Made by a program: the position numbers and the translations under genes
Origin: Neovahlkampfia damariscottae
Lineage: Eukaryota > Heterolobosea > Selenaionea > Neovahlkampfiida > Neovahlkampfiidae
Length of the DNA stretch: 64,000 nt
Assembly: GCA_016618085.1 (NCBI GenBank)
Contig: JABLTG010000015.1
Coordinates: forward strand, 1 to 64,000
Reading direction: 5' to 3'
Notes under the pieces: model-generated
Databases searched by the model: none
Told to the model about the DNA's origin: nothing
Seen by the model: the letters and a program-made list of their open reading frames with translations, nothing else
In this document: one piece after another, positions 9,754 to 22,194 of the stretch
Layout: each line of letters opens with the position of its first letter
Position numbering within the stretch: the stretch's first letter is position 1

Positions 9754-12527
9754 ATGATGGTTTCATTAGCTTTTCATAACTTTCCAGAGTCAGCAAAGTT
9801 CTTCGCAATTTTCATTGATGGATTGAAAGTATCTCCAAATATTTTTTTTACTTTAAAAGGCTCTTTTTGATTTGATACCTGATTATTCTTTGGATCAAAG
9901 AGCGGAATATGTCATCCTAATTGGTTTAATTCCGTTGTTTCTTGTAATTATTGGAGGAATACCATGGAAATCTGCTCATTTTAGTATTATTTATACTTCT
10001 TTATTAGTTATATTGATTCAATTGTTTTTTTCGTTGTCATTTTTTATGTACGTGGAAAATAATTTTGAATCAAAATACGGAACTGTTGTTGGAAGAGATA
10101 TACCTTCATTTGTCAAGTACACACTTTTTTATTATAATTCTTTGATATCTTTTGGTATATCAGCAGTTGGATTATTATTAATTTTAGTATATGCAATCAT
10201 TTATTCAATTATTTCCATTTTGAAATACAGATCCAAAATGTTAAAAAAAAATGAAAAAGAAAAAGAAAATGAAAATGAAGAAGAAGAAAGGGTTGAAGAA
10301 AACACTTACGAAAAAAGAAAATTGAAGTTTGATTTGATATCTTACATTCAAAGATTATTTTCGACGTTTCTTTATCTTTTTTTGATTCTTGACTTTATTT
10401 TAGTATTTATTTTATATTTAATTGGTTATTTAAATATAAAATCAACCGGATCCGCTTCAAGTTATTTCACATATTTTGTTGAAATTGACCCAATTATGAC
10501 GTATCTTGCTATTTTCATGGGAATTGTGATTGTCTTTCTAATTTTTGTTTTTATTTCCAGTTTATTTTATGGATTATCAACAATATTTCGTTTTGTCAGA
10601 AAGATTTCTTTCATAATCAATGAATTTTTCAGGCAATATGGATTGAAAATCATTTGGATTTTTTTTGTCACTTTCTTATCTTCCAATTTCAAAAACAGTT
10701 TATGGAATGTATGTATGCAATCAAGAAATTTGTCCTGTGAATTATCATTCAAGAGATCTACCTTTGAAAGTTACAAGAGTTGCATCTTCCTATCAAGGAA
10801 ATTTCAATACAACAAATAATGGAGCTTGTATGAGTTGTGGAATACCAAATCCTGCGTTTGCTTGTCCAACTGGTATGTATGACTCTTTATGTACAGGCTC
10901 TTCAACATTAAGATTACAAGTAGATCCTGCCATAACTTGTGGTGGATCTTTTTTTGCATTATTTATTCCTCTTGGAATAATTTTGACTATTTTTGTTGTT
11001 GTGGGTTTACCTATTCTTGGGTGTTATTCCATAACACATGCAACATACTATTTGCAAAAAACCAAAGTACAGCATTTACTGGACACTGAAGAATATCAAA
11101 GAAAAGTCAAGAAACATATTGCTGAACAAAAGAGTGTAGCCAACGAGATTGAATTGAATGAAGCTGATTTTGATACTCAAGATGTTGAATTTGACAAGAA
11201 TGTACCTGATAAATCACTTTCAAATCGTCTAATGAACAAAATTGGTTTGGGATCAAAACCAATTAAAGAGGAAGAAGGTGAATCATCAAAATTGAATCAT
11301 TATTGGAATTTGATACTTTTCATTTTTGGTTTCAAGTATTCACCAAAAAAGTGGAAATATGCAATGTACGTTTCTCCATCCGGTATCAATGGTTTTTTTG
11401 ATGCTTATACTTTTTGGTTTCGTTATTGGGGTGTGTGGAAATTGATAGAAAAATTTTGTCTTGCCATTGTAGTTTTATTTTTCTTCCCATTTGGAGCAGT
11501 CTCTTCAGGAATCGGATTGGGAATCACATTAGTAATTCATATGATTTCAATTATTGCTACAATTATATTTCGACCATACAATGCTTTTCTATCAAATATT
11601 TTGTCAATATTTTGCAGCATTTTTTTGATTCTTAGTACAATTTACATTTTGATTTCATCAGTATTTCAATTACCTCCAGAGTTATCAATCATTGTTTTAG
11701 CATGCAATGGAGTTGCTGGGATTTTTGGAATCATAACAACCATTTTGAATGGAGCATTTGATGCTTATTTTTCTTTCAAAGCTTTAAAATTACAAAAAAT
11801 TTTCAAGAAGAAATATCCAGATGAGAATCAAGAACATCAAAAACACAATAAGATTATAAAAAGTAAAATCAACGAAAATGTAATTTCAAATGTTTCAAAC
11901 TACATATTGGTTTATGGAGCCGTCACATTAACAATTGTTTTGACAATTATTCTTGCTGTTGTTTCAACAACAAAATTCGAAAATTTAAGTCAAGACTCAT
12001 TGATTGAGTTATTTACAGGAATAGTTGCAATGAAACCATTTGAATCTGAAGGATTAGACAGAGCACAATATGCAAAAAATACTTGTAATCAAACAATACC
12101 TGATGAATACGGTAAATTTACTTCTCTCAACTAATTTTTCAAATTAGCTGGTTATGGAAACTGGAACAAGTTTGTAGAAAATTGTTGCTGCACAAATGGA
12201 GGGAATGTGGCACAAAATGATATTACTACTGTTAGAGTTGAACAGTGGTTTTGTAACAATGGAATAATAAAAAGAAGAGTAAGAGAAACAATACATGGTC
12301 AATCAAGTGCTGTTTATACTGGATATGCAGCAAGAGATTTTTGTGCAGCCGATTTTAAACCTGGATTTTCAAGGTACTGTGCTGAATTGGATGCTGAACA
12401 AAAACTATACCCAACCATTAAAATACAGATTCCTGATGATTTATTGGGTGAAAGATTCGTCTATTGGAATGGCACAAATCAAAACGCTGACGGAAGTTTA
12501 CAGGATTTGGGACTTTTGTTCTGGTGA
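9754..12527 (+). CDS. Large polytopic membrane protein, one apparent homopolymer frameshift
   Basis: Exons 9754-9828, 9860-12111 and 12148-12527 give about 901 residues. Roughly ten transmembrane segments surround a Cys-rich extracellular section (CNQEICPVNY ... CMSCGIPNP ... CGG) and a charged cytosolic loop; the C-terminus is also Cys-rich (VENCCCTN). The reading frame changes at a run of eight T (10659-10666). Seven T would give a continuous IWIFLSLSYLPISKTVYG, typical of a membrane helix, and no GT-AG intron with the right phase can replace this. The start is uncertain: ATG 9754/9757 is in frame across a 31-base intron, and a short upstream ORF begins at 9670. The fold is not recognised; a channel or receptor is possible. 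Confidence 0.72.
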
Positions 12528-12679
12528 TTCATAAATAAAATATTAATTATTAATAATTGACCATAAATCAAATAACAATGATTCATGTCATTCTTTGAAT
12601 CATAATTAGTTAATTTTGAATGATAAATTGTCTTTGTGGAAAATGTGTTAAAATCGTCGGAAAAATAACCTCCAATGAA

Positions 12680-15600
12680 ATGAAAGAAATCATCATTGAA
12701 GAGATACAGCACCAAGTAAGCAAAGAAACAAAGTGAATTAATTTTTTTACAAAGACATTCATAAATTGGATGAACTTGTACTTGAATAAAGTTAATAAAG
12801 AAGTTCAGCATTTATCTATGGATCTGAATTCCGGAGAAACTTTTAAAATATTTTTGTCATTGTTGGCGGATAAAAAAATACCTGGTAAATTCGTTCAAAA
12901 CCCTTCTTTTAAGATACATAAATTGGCCAACTTAAAATTGTGTCTTGATTTTTTAAAAAATGAAGGAGTTGAAATTCATAACATTCAACCAGAAGACATT
13001 GAAAAAGGTGATTTAAAAACGATAAATAGTTAGTTATTTTTTAAAACTAAACAACAGGTTTGATGAAATTCATTGCTATTCATTATTTATTATTACAAGG
13101 AAAATCCAGCGGAAATGCGAAAAATGTTGCAGCCATGAAGAAGACACTATTATCATGGGTCAAAGAAAAAACAAAGAGCATTAAAATAAATGTGAAAGAT
13201 TTCCACAATTCTTTTCAAGATGGAAATGTATTCCAAGCAATTTTTAACAACATGACACAAGACACTCTTGCTTTACTTGACGAAAAGGACACTCTAAAAA
13301 GACATCAAACAAACATGTCTTCATTTTCAATAGAGTTCAATATTCCAACTTTAATCACAGCTGAAAACTTGAATACTTATGCTGATGAAATCAGTGTTAT
13401 GATGTATTTAACTTATTTGAAACAAGTTGATGAAACTAAAAAACCATTTGAATTGATTGTCGATGAAAAAAATTTGGAACAAAAAACACCACCAGTTACA
13501 CCTAGAAAAACAACATCAAAAACACCAAGATTTGAAGAAACTCCAAGAGAGACAAAACCAAGTTGGATTGGAATGACACCAAGAAAATCACCAAATGTAG
13601 TACCGATTAATAAACCAGTTCAAGAAGAGCAAAAACCTGCTTGGTTGACAACAAGGTTAAAAAAAATTGAACAAAGTCCAAGACCAAACTCAAATCCTAC
13701 AGAACAAAAGATTGAAGAAAAAAAACTTGATAAGTCATTTTTCAAATTGAATTCATTTTTAAAAATAAAAAAGAAATCAAATTCAATTATTGAAGTCAAA
13801 AATGAATCAAAGAAGATTGAAGAGAAATCAAGTGATTCAAAAATTGAAGTTATTGTTGAGAAAGGGTATCTAAAAGATGAAAACCAACAAATAGGAGAAA
13901 TTGATCCATTGGATTATTCCATTGACATTCCAGACGATATTTTTATCAATAGAGATTCTATTTTTAAACTAAAAAGTAAAACAGGTAATTTATCTGTAAC
14001 TGATGAAAAATGCACTATCAAAATTATAGGACCTTTGGAATCATTCATGTTGGGTCATATTTACCATTCAAATCCGACTATGAAAGATTCAAAAATGACT
14101 ATCCATCCAAAATATCCAGGGAGTTATTTAATAGCTATTTCGATCAATGAAAAACTTATTTGTGAGCAACCACGTTATTTTGTAGTGAAATCTACTCCAA
14201 GATGGTCAATTGAAGGATTAGGAGCTCAAAATAATCTTGTTAAAGGATTGACTTATTCATTTTTCATAAAATGTGAAAATGAACCAAAAATCAAAGAGTT
14301 GCAATGCATTTTAGATGCTCCAGTTGAACATGAAAAATGTAAACTAAAAATCATCAATGTTACGAAAAACACTCTAAAAATCATTTACACTCCAGTTGTT
14401 TCAGGAGTGTACAAATTTTCAATTTCTGTTAACGGAGAAAAAATTCAAGAAAATCCATTGATCGTTAATGTAGTTGATTCATCTCCTCTTATTAATATCA
14501 TAAATGAAGTTGATGTTGAAACAAACCTATGTAAACTCGTTTTAACTGGCACATACGAAGTGTACAAAGAATCAAAAATTCATTTAAAGAGTATTGATAG
14601 AAATGGATTATTGAAGAAATTTTCAAGTGACAAATTTGATATTTCTATAACTTCATTGAATGAAAACGAACTGGTTGAAGTATTTATTGAAAATGATGAT
14701 AGTGGTATTTACTCAATTAATTTTACTCCAAAAATACATGGATCTCATCAATTGAATGTACTATTTTGTGGGAAGCATATCAGTAATAGTCCATTTTCTT
14801 TTCAAGTTCAAAAACCTTTGTGGTTTGCTCACGGAAAAGGCTTGAGTGGATTGTTGACTGTTGGAGAAGAAACAAATTTTGTGGTTGAGAGAACATTAAA
14901 TAATTCTGAAAAAGTGAAGAAAGTCAATTGTGAAATGAAAGGTCCAGTTGATTCAAAAGAATGTGAAATGACTATTAAATCATCAAAAAAAGGAAAATAT
15001 GAATTCACTTATACTCCAAAAGTTGAAGGAGAATATGAACTACAGTTGTATATCAATGATGAAATGATTGCTGGAAGTCCATTCAAAATCCAAGTTAAAA
15101 CCAAGGAATACATTAAAATGAAATATGATCGTTTGAAGTTGATTAGTAAATATCAAAAGTTTGAAAGTCAGAATGTCAAGAACTTTCTTTATTGGATAGA
15201 TTCTTCAATTCATCATTTATTTTCAAAGAATGTCATCGAATATAATACATATGAAGCTTGTTTAGAACACAAGAAATATCTTTCAACTTTCAGCATTGAG
15301 AAAGAATTTCAGAAGTCAAAAGAGAATTTATCTTCCATTGATATGTTAGAAGGTTTATGGAGTGACTTAGAGAACATTCATGATTTTCATGAAAAGAAAT
15401 TGGACGAAAAACTTGAAATAATGAAGAAACTTGAAAGTTCAAATCATAAATTCAAAGTTAAAATGGAAAAACTTGAAGACATATTTGGAAGTTTAGGGAT
15501 CGAACCAATTAAAGAAGAGCATTTTGAAACTGAAGATTCTATTCAAAATGGATTTCAAAAACAAAAAGAATTGAAAAAGAAACTTCAAAAATCAGATGAA

Positions 15601-17124
15601 AAAGTGAAGGAAATAACAGAAATGAATTTGGAATATATCAAAGCAAATCATAAAAATGCAAAAAATAATGAACATGAAATCAACAAATTCTCATCATTAT
15701 CTAAAAAATATCATGAAATAATTGAAGAAAATGAAAAGAAATTGTTAAAGATTCAATTAACAATAAAAGAAAAATTATCAAAGGCTATGAATGAATACAA
15801 TAAAAAATCTATTGAATTCATTGACTGGATACAACAGAAAATAGTGCATCTAAATGAAGATATTCAATTAATTTCATTAGAAGACCAATTAATACAATTT
15901 GAATATGAACAAGAAAAAATATTTCGTATTGGAAGTGAAAAACTAATGAAACTTCAAGAAATGTTTGAAGAGAATTTCAAAGTAAAATATCCAATCCAAA
16001 AAATTGAAATCAAATTAAACTCTTTAAAATTAACAATGGAAGAAAAAAAAGCAAAAATTAATTATGAATTGGACAAACAAGAAAGAAAAATCAAACAACT
16101 ATTGTTTGCTATTAAATCCACAATTGTCTCTTTTGAAGCACAAAAAGAACTTGTTAAGTCACAAAAAGAAAAGTTGGATTTGATAAAAAATGAAAAAGAA
16201 ATGGAAGAATTTGAGGTTACATTTGATTTGTTGAATAAAGACTCCTTGGAATTTGATAATGATTTTCAAGAATTACAAATTGGTTTTCAACAAATTCAAC
16301 AATTAAATCATTCACTTATTGAAGAATTATCAACTGAAATGGAAAAACTTCAATCATGTAATGAAGCTACGAAATCTGATATTGAATTTATTAACAACAA
16401 CATGAAGAAAGATTTTGATCAACCAAATGAAAAGGAAAAATCAATTTATGATGAAATACAAACGATACTAACTTCTGCATCAAATTTTCTTCTAGATATT
16501 GTTGTAGGTTCTTCATTGGATGAATTAGATGATCTTGACAAAAAGTATTCCAAAATTGGAAAAGAGTTGGAAAATTTATCAATCATGATTGAATTAGCAC
16601 AAATTTCTGATATTTTAGAGGAAACTAAAGAAAATGATACTCAAAATGAAATCAATTCAATTGAAGAAAAATTGAAAATTGAACAAGAATTGATGTTTGT
16701 CAGATTAGAATCAAAGAAATCTGAATTAGAAAACTTGAGAAAAGTGGAAACAAAAAACATTAAAATACAAACTAAATTCAATGAATTTCGTACATGGATT
16801 TCAAACTTAAAACCAAACGAAGAAAATATTCATGAATTAAATACCAAAGCTAAAAAACTAATTTCAATGATTGAAGATTTAGATAGTAAATCAAAAATAA
16901 GAAAAGAAAATATTGAAATAGTACAAAGAAATTTCATTGATCAATTTGAAGAATCACAAAAAAATCAAAATATATTTCAACTATTATCATTAATAAGCAA
17001 TGACAATGAAACAGTTTCTGAAGATGATTTAATTGGTCTAGGAATGTCCAATGATATTTTAGAAAATTTGAAACAAAAATTGACTTTCAAAGATAATTTA
17101 TACTATTTTTCGAATTTGAAATGA
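12680..17124 (+). CDS. Filamin/alpha-actinin hybrid actin cross-linker
   Basis: Three exons (12680-12715, 12755-13028, 13058-17124) encode about 1458 residues. Residues 8-240 form two calponin-homology domains (EIQHQTFINWMNLYL at the start of CH1, NMSSFSIEFNIP in CH2), the actin-binding unit. After a Pro/Thr/Lys linker come about four filamin-type immunoglobulin repeats (about 300-690) with GxYxFxISxNGE and xxSPFxxxV endings. The remaining 750 residues are coiled-coil or spectrin-like, including a WSDLE segment typical of alpha-actinin rods. The C-terminus (VSEDDLIGLGM) resembles the calcium-insensitive EF-hand of alpha-actinin. It probably cross-links cortical actin. The first exon is only 36 bases. 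Confidence 0.88.
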
Positions 17125-17202
17125 TCAATCTTCAAGAAATTCCTAATAAAGAAATTTTGATTGATAAAAGTTGATCTGGATTCTAAAAGTTCAAACAAAC
17201 AC

Positions 17203-18370
17203 ATGGGTCAAACACAGTCAACACATCACTCACTCATGAGTGATAGAATTACAATTCCAGTAACTTCAGACGTTTCCATTGGCCAAGGCTATAATTTGGT
17301 GGATGATCTCCCTGCAAAATCAATGATCATTTCTGCAAAACCTTCCATAAGAAAGATAGATTATTCTCATTACAGTGCCAATATCATCAGAACTAGAAAA
17401 GATATCAGAAACTTTCTTCAAGTTCCTATTTCAAAAGAAATGAAATCTTTGGTAATGATGGAACATTTTGGCCAAGAAGTAGAAAAAATTATGAAATCAT
17501 TTAATGAATCTGAAACAGATACTCAAATTATCATCAAATTTGTTTATAAAAAGTACTCAGAATTCATTGACAATGACACAAGATTAACACCAAACAAAGA
17601 AATTATTCATGAAACAGAATCTTTGCATTCATTTCTAGTGAATTTTGGAGATCATTTTTGTGTGGAAAGGGTGTTTGGTGGGATGATATTAATAATGTTA
17701 ACGATCTCAAATGAATCCGTTGAAAAACGTGAAGAAATGGAGAAAGCACTCAATTTAGGTTTCTCAATTGTAAATCCTTTAATCGGAATTGAAAAAGATG
17801 TGATTGAAAAAATCCCAAAAGAAAAGGTAAAACAATCTACTTCTGACATTTCCTAAGATTCGTTTTACAGCGCACTACATTGGTGTCGATGAAATTGAAA
17901 AAGAAAATTTTGATTCAGTTGATGCTTTGATGTCAAAAATTCAAGATTTCAGAAATGAAAAAGAATCAAAACCAACATTATTCCAAATTTCACTTCAAAG
18001 TTATAAACTTCTCACTGCTTTTAAAAATCACACTAAATTGATTAGAGATTCTCAAAAAATCCTCAAAGAATTGAGTGATGGACTCATGCAAACATATGGT
18101 TCTTATTTTGATTTCAAAAATCAAATTGGGAAAATACTTGAAGAATACACAAAGAATCAAGAAATGTATGAAAAAATTGACATCAATAAACTTGCAAATC
18201 TCAATATACAAGTATCCAAATTCATGGATCAAATTTGGAAATATTATGAGCAAAATGCACGTGGAATTGAAAGCTCTGAAGAATTGAAAATTCCAGATTC
18301 TTCACTTTTTCAAACAGAAAACACACTTCCAAAATTGAAAAAGAAATCAATTCCAGCTGAAGAATTATAA
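17203..18370 (+). CDS. MACPF-like domain protein with N-myristoylation motif
   Basis: Two exons (17203-17826, 17858-18370) joined by a 31-base intron give 378 residues. The start MGQTQST matches the N-myristoylation consensus MGxxxS/T, and there is no signal peptide. The central region has FGDHFCVERVFGGMILIML, resembling the conserved YGTHY...GG segment of MACPF/perforin proteins. The C-terminal third is helical and charged. MACPF proteins form pores or act as scaffolds. Membrane association through myristate would place this one inside the cell. Assignment rests on one motif, so it is tentative. It converges on the Sel1 gene with 5 bases between stop codons. Confidence 0.55.
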
Positions 18371-18375
18371 AAATT

Positions 18376-20340
18376 TTATTGATATTTCAACTTTTCTTTC
18401 AAAGTGTTAATTTTCTTTTTTGCATCTGGATTATCATTTTTTCTTGCCATATCATAATAGTACAATGCATTATCATAATCTTCTTGTTCTTCATAAATAT
18501 CACCTAATTCTAATTGTGCCAAGTCATGTTTTTGATCTGCTGCTTTTGTTAAATAAATCAAAGCTTGTTCATCATCAATTTTTGTTCCAATTCCATCAAG
18601 ATAGAAGCAAGCAACACAATATTGAGCTTCGCAATGTCCAGCATCAGCAGCTTTGATATACCATTCTAATGCTTTTTCATCGTTAGCAGGAGCTCCTCTT
18701 CCTTCTTCATAACATAATCCAACTTGATAAAGTGCTTCTGAGTTACCTTGAGCACCTGATTTTTTGAAATAACTCATTGCTTGATAATCACTTTGAGTAA
18801 TTCCTTTTCCATTATGAATACAAAGACCTAATGCTAATTGACCCATTGCATTATTTTGATTCGCTGATTTATTATACCAAGTAACAGCTTGTGCTTCATC
18901 AACTGGAACCCCATGTCCATTTTCAAGACATACACCAACATAATATTGAGCATCTGCATGTTTTTGTTTTGCTGCCTTCAAAAAATTATTATAAGCTTTA
19001 GTGTAATTTTGAGTTGTTCCTTTTCCTTCAAAATAAGCCAATCCAACAATATATTGTGCTTTTACATGTGCCAAACTGGCTGCTGTTTTATACCATTCCA
19101 GTGAATTTTTCAATTCTCTTCTTGAATCTGATGTTGAATATATTTTTCCAATGTGATAAGCAGATGCAGCATGTTCTTGTTCTGCAGCTAATTTGAACCA
19201 TGTTATTGCTAAAATATTATTCTTTTCAACACCATCTCCTCTTTCATACATCAATCCTAAATTAAATTGAGAATCAACACTTCCTAATTTTCCACCAAAT
19301 TCAAACCAATCTTTTGCTTTTTCACCATCTTTTGGAACTTCTGTTCCTTTATAATAAAGAAAACCAAGTAAATTGATGGCTTCTAAATGTTCACCTTTAG
19401 ATGCATCTGTCAAATATTTGACACATTTATCAATATTTTGTTCAACACCTTTTCCTTCTTTATAGTATAATGCAAGTTGAAATTGTGATTCTGCGTTTCC
19501 AATTTTGGATAATCTTTCATAGTAATAAGCAGCTTTTTCAAAATTCTTTGGTATTCCTAATCCACTTGATTGAATCTCAGCCATTCCTAAAAGTGACTCT
19601 TCATTTTTGTCATCTATTGCTAAACATTTTTCAAACCATTCTGTAGCTTTTTCATAAGATGTTTCAACACCAATTCCATTTAAATAACATAATCCAAGTG
19701 TTGATTGTGCTTTAACTTCATTACCTTCAGCTGATTCTTCTAATAATTGAATTCCTTTTTCAATATCTTGTTCAATTTCTTCACCATCAAGATAACAACC
19801 ACCAAGATTAAATTTAGCTACAGCATCATCTTGTTGAGAAGCTTTTTCAAACCATTCAACTGAATCTTGAATATTCATTTCAAAAATAATTCCAAATCTA
19901 TAACAAATTCCAATGATACATTGATCAATTGCACTACCTTCTTCAGCTCTATTTTTGAATTCTTCTCCAATTTTTTGAATTTCATCAGTTGAGTTTTCTG
20001 CATCATATTCATCTTTAATCTCTTTTTGAACATCAATATTTGAATCATATAATTTTCTTAATTTGTAAAACCAAGGATGTTTTTTTTTAATAAAAACTGT
20101 TTCCATTACATTTTCTTTAAACTTTTGAAAATCAATTTCTAAATCCATATCAAATCTGTTTATAGCTTTATTTGTTTCTAATTTTTTATATTCTTCTTTT
20201 TTTTGTTTAAGTTCATCTTGAATTGATTTGATATAAGTTTCAATGAATGATTTTCCTTCAGTTTTGAATTTTTCTAAAAGTTTGTGATTTTCTGTAATTT
20301 TTGAAATCATCACTTTTACATCTTCTGAGTTATTTATCTC

Positions 20341-20389
<49 letters not shown>

Positions 20390-20808
20390 GTTAATTCTTT
20401 TTGTGGAATTTCTTCTGGTGTTTCTTCGATTTCTTCAGGTTTTGTTTCCGTAACTGTGATATTTTCTTCTTGTTTAACTTCTTGTATTGTTTCTTCTTTT
20501 AGAACTTCTGTTTCTACAATTTCTGTTTTACTTCTTTTGGTTCTTGGTGGACGTTTTCGTGGTTTTTCTTCGACAGTTGTTTCTTTTGATTCTTCAACAA
20601 TTGGTTTTTCTTCAACGATTTTTGGTTGAGATTCTGGTTCGGATTGTTCTTCAACAATTGGTTTTTCTTCAACAATTTCTGGTTGAGGTTCTTGAATCTT
20701 TTCTTCTTTTTGGATTTCTGGTTCAGGCTCGACTTTAACAGGTTCTTGTGTTGGTTCTGTTTGGGCCTTTTTTGTTCTTGGAACACGTTTTTTACGTTTT
20801 TCACTCAT
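18376..20808 (-). CDS. Sel1-like repeat protein with acidic Pro/Glu N-terminus
   Basis: 810 residues from ATG 20808; a longer frame upstream lacks ATG. Residues 1-155 are Lys/Glu/Pro-rich with an uninterrupted PE dipeptide array. Residues 170-280 are helical. Then about fourteen Sel1 repeats (36-residue units such as AQYxVGxxYxxGxGVxxD and AxxWYxKAAxxG) run to the end. Sel1 repeats are protein-interaction solenoids, used in ER quality control and signalling scaffolds. No signal peptide is seen, so a cytosolic scaffold is more likely than an ER Hrd3/SEL1L role. Upstream is a palindromic ATTGG/CCAAT element. Confidence 0.88.
20341..20388. repeat. Hexanucleotide microsatellite coding for Pro-Glu repeats
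   Basis: The unit TCTGGT is repeated about eight times in near-perfect tandem (read as CCA-GAA on the coding strand). It produces the PE dipeptide array in the Sel1 protein and is likely length-variable between strains. Confidence 0.85.
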
Positions 20809-20849
20809 TTTTTTACACAACCGATTGTTTTTTAACAAGTGGTGATATT

Positions 20850-20873
20850 ATTGGTGGGAAAATCTCCACCAAT
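20850..20873. promoter_or_regulatory. Palindromic CCAAT element upstream of the Sel1-repeat gene
   Basis: ATTGGTGG, 8 bases, then CCACCAAT: perfect 8-base arms, starting 42 bases upstream of the Sel1 gene ATG. It contains the pentamer in both orientations. Confidence 0.55.
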
Positions 20874-20944
20874 CAGTATTTAAAGCTGAAAAATATCGTA
20901 ATTCCAAAGGATCAAAAGAATATTGATCAATAAAAGGAAATTCA

Positions 20945-21561
20945 ATTCATAATTCATCATTGATTTTGTATTATTTTTGATTTTTCTTTAAAACAAAAAA
21001 GTTCAATTGGACTGAAGACTCCATCAATTCAAACAACAACATAGCCATTAAAAAGTTCAATAAAATTGCTACCTTCTTCGAATATGATAAAATTATCCCT
21101 TTTTTCTTTTATTGAAATTGAAATTCTCCTTTTTTGTTGTCAAAAAAATCTTTAATTCAACTCCATCTTTTTCAAATACTAAAATTCTCATAGATGCTCA
21201 AGCAATTTGCAAAAAATCCTTTTTCAATAATACCCCAATATCCCATATCCTTCCCAATCGGAATTTTTAGTAATTTGATTCACAAAGTTGTTTTGAGTCA
21301 ATATTCATCAAAAAGAGATGATTTGTTGATTTGAGACACTTTTCCTCTGAACTGATAATCTAAATTTTTCAATTCTTGGAAATAATTTTTTGGATCTTCT
21401 CCAAAACACGAATGAATATTGTATTCTTGACGAATTAAGTTTTTGAAAATTGTTTTCTTGTTTGAAAGAAAATGGAACTTTTTGAAACCAAAGAGATGAT
21501 AAATCGATAAACTGTTTGTTTCTTCATATATTTCATCTAGAAATTGTTCAATTTCGAACAT
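20945..21561 (-). pseudogene. Degraded unknown gene (87-codon ORF plus frame-shifted continuation)
   Basis: An ATG at 21561 opens an 87-codon ORF to 21298 (starts MFEIEQFLDEIYEE). Downstream, coding-like text continues in changing frames: KIPIGKDMGYWGIIEKGFF, then FEKDGVELKIFLTTKK, then DNFIIFEEGSNFIELFNGY and IDGVFSPIEL after a stop. No GT-AG introns fit these switches. I read it as one gene of about 200 codons that has decayed, or is riddled with sequence errors. The family is not recognised. It is divergent from MPC2 across 65 bases with ATTGG at 21609. If only the 87-codon ORF is real, it would be a small hypothetical protein. Confidence 0.45.
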
Positions 21562-21626
21562 CTTTCTCTTGTTGATCGAAATTTAAAACTTGAACAGAAA
21601 TTGAATTGATTGGCGGAATTTTTTCA

Positions 21627-22053
21627 ATGTCTTTTTCACAAAAATTGAAAAACTTATGGAACCATCCAGCTGGTCCAAAAACAAGTTTAAACAATAAAAA
21701 AAAACTAATAACAAAAAAAAAATAGTTTTCTTTTGGGCACCAACCATGAAATGGGTAACTAAAAAAAAAATAAAAAAAATAACCAAATAGGCGTTGGTCA
21801 TTGCTGCAATTTCTGATTTATCAAAACCTGCAGAATCAGTTTCAACAGCACAAAATGCTGCTCTCACAGCAACTGGAATCATTTGGTCCAGGTAAAAAAA
21901 AAAAAAAATAATTAGTGTTTTTTTGAAAGATATGCAACTCAAATTATACCTGTAAACTACAATTTATTACTTGTGAATGTGTTTGTTGCTGGTAGTGGTG
22001 GTTATCAATTATTCAGAAAATGGAGATCAACAAGAGTTAAAAAATTAGAATAA
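21627..22053 (+). CDS. MPC2: Mitochondrial pyruvate carrier subunit 2
   Basis: Four small exons (21627-21684, 21726-21754, 21791-21891, 21930-22053) give 103 residues, close to the family's usual size. Diagnostic motifs: NHPAGPKT at the start, FFWAPTMKW on a 29-base exon, a loop ISDLSKPAE, then ALTATGIIWSRY and the NVFVAGSGGYQLFRKW helix. MPC2 pairs with MPC1 in the mitochondrial inner membrane to import pyruvate. The introns are 36-41 bases and almost pure A/T, so simple ORF searches miss this gene: a 119-codon ORF on the other strand covers it. ATTGG is 13 bases upstream of the ATG. Confidence 0.95.
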
Positions 22054-22194
22054 ATTTGAATTTTTCTTACTTTTACCCACTGAATTCGTTTTTTTCATTT
22101 TTTAAAAAATAAAATAAAAATAAAATTTAATTCGTTGTGAAAAATAGACCAATAAGATTGTGTTGATACAAATTTACCAAATCTGTCAAAACTG

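Noticed and set aside
10667-10698. An intron (GTCACT...CAG) explaining the frame change in the polytopic membrane protein
   Set aside because: Its removal leaves the wrong phase. A one-base change in the T8 run gives a continuous membrane helix.
21583-21942. 119-codon minus-strand ORF
   Set aside because: It is the antisense of MPC2. The plus strand gives a spliced, conserved protein; the minus frame is only kept open by A/T-rich introns.
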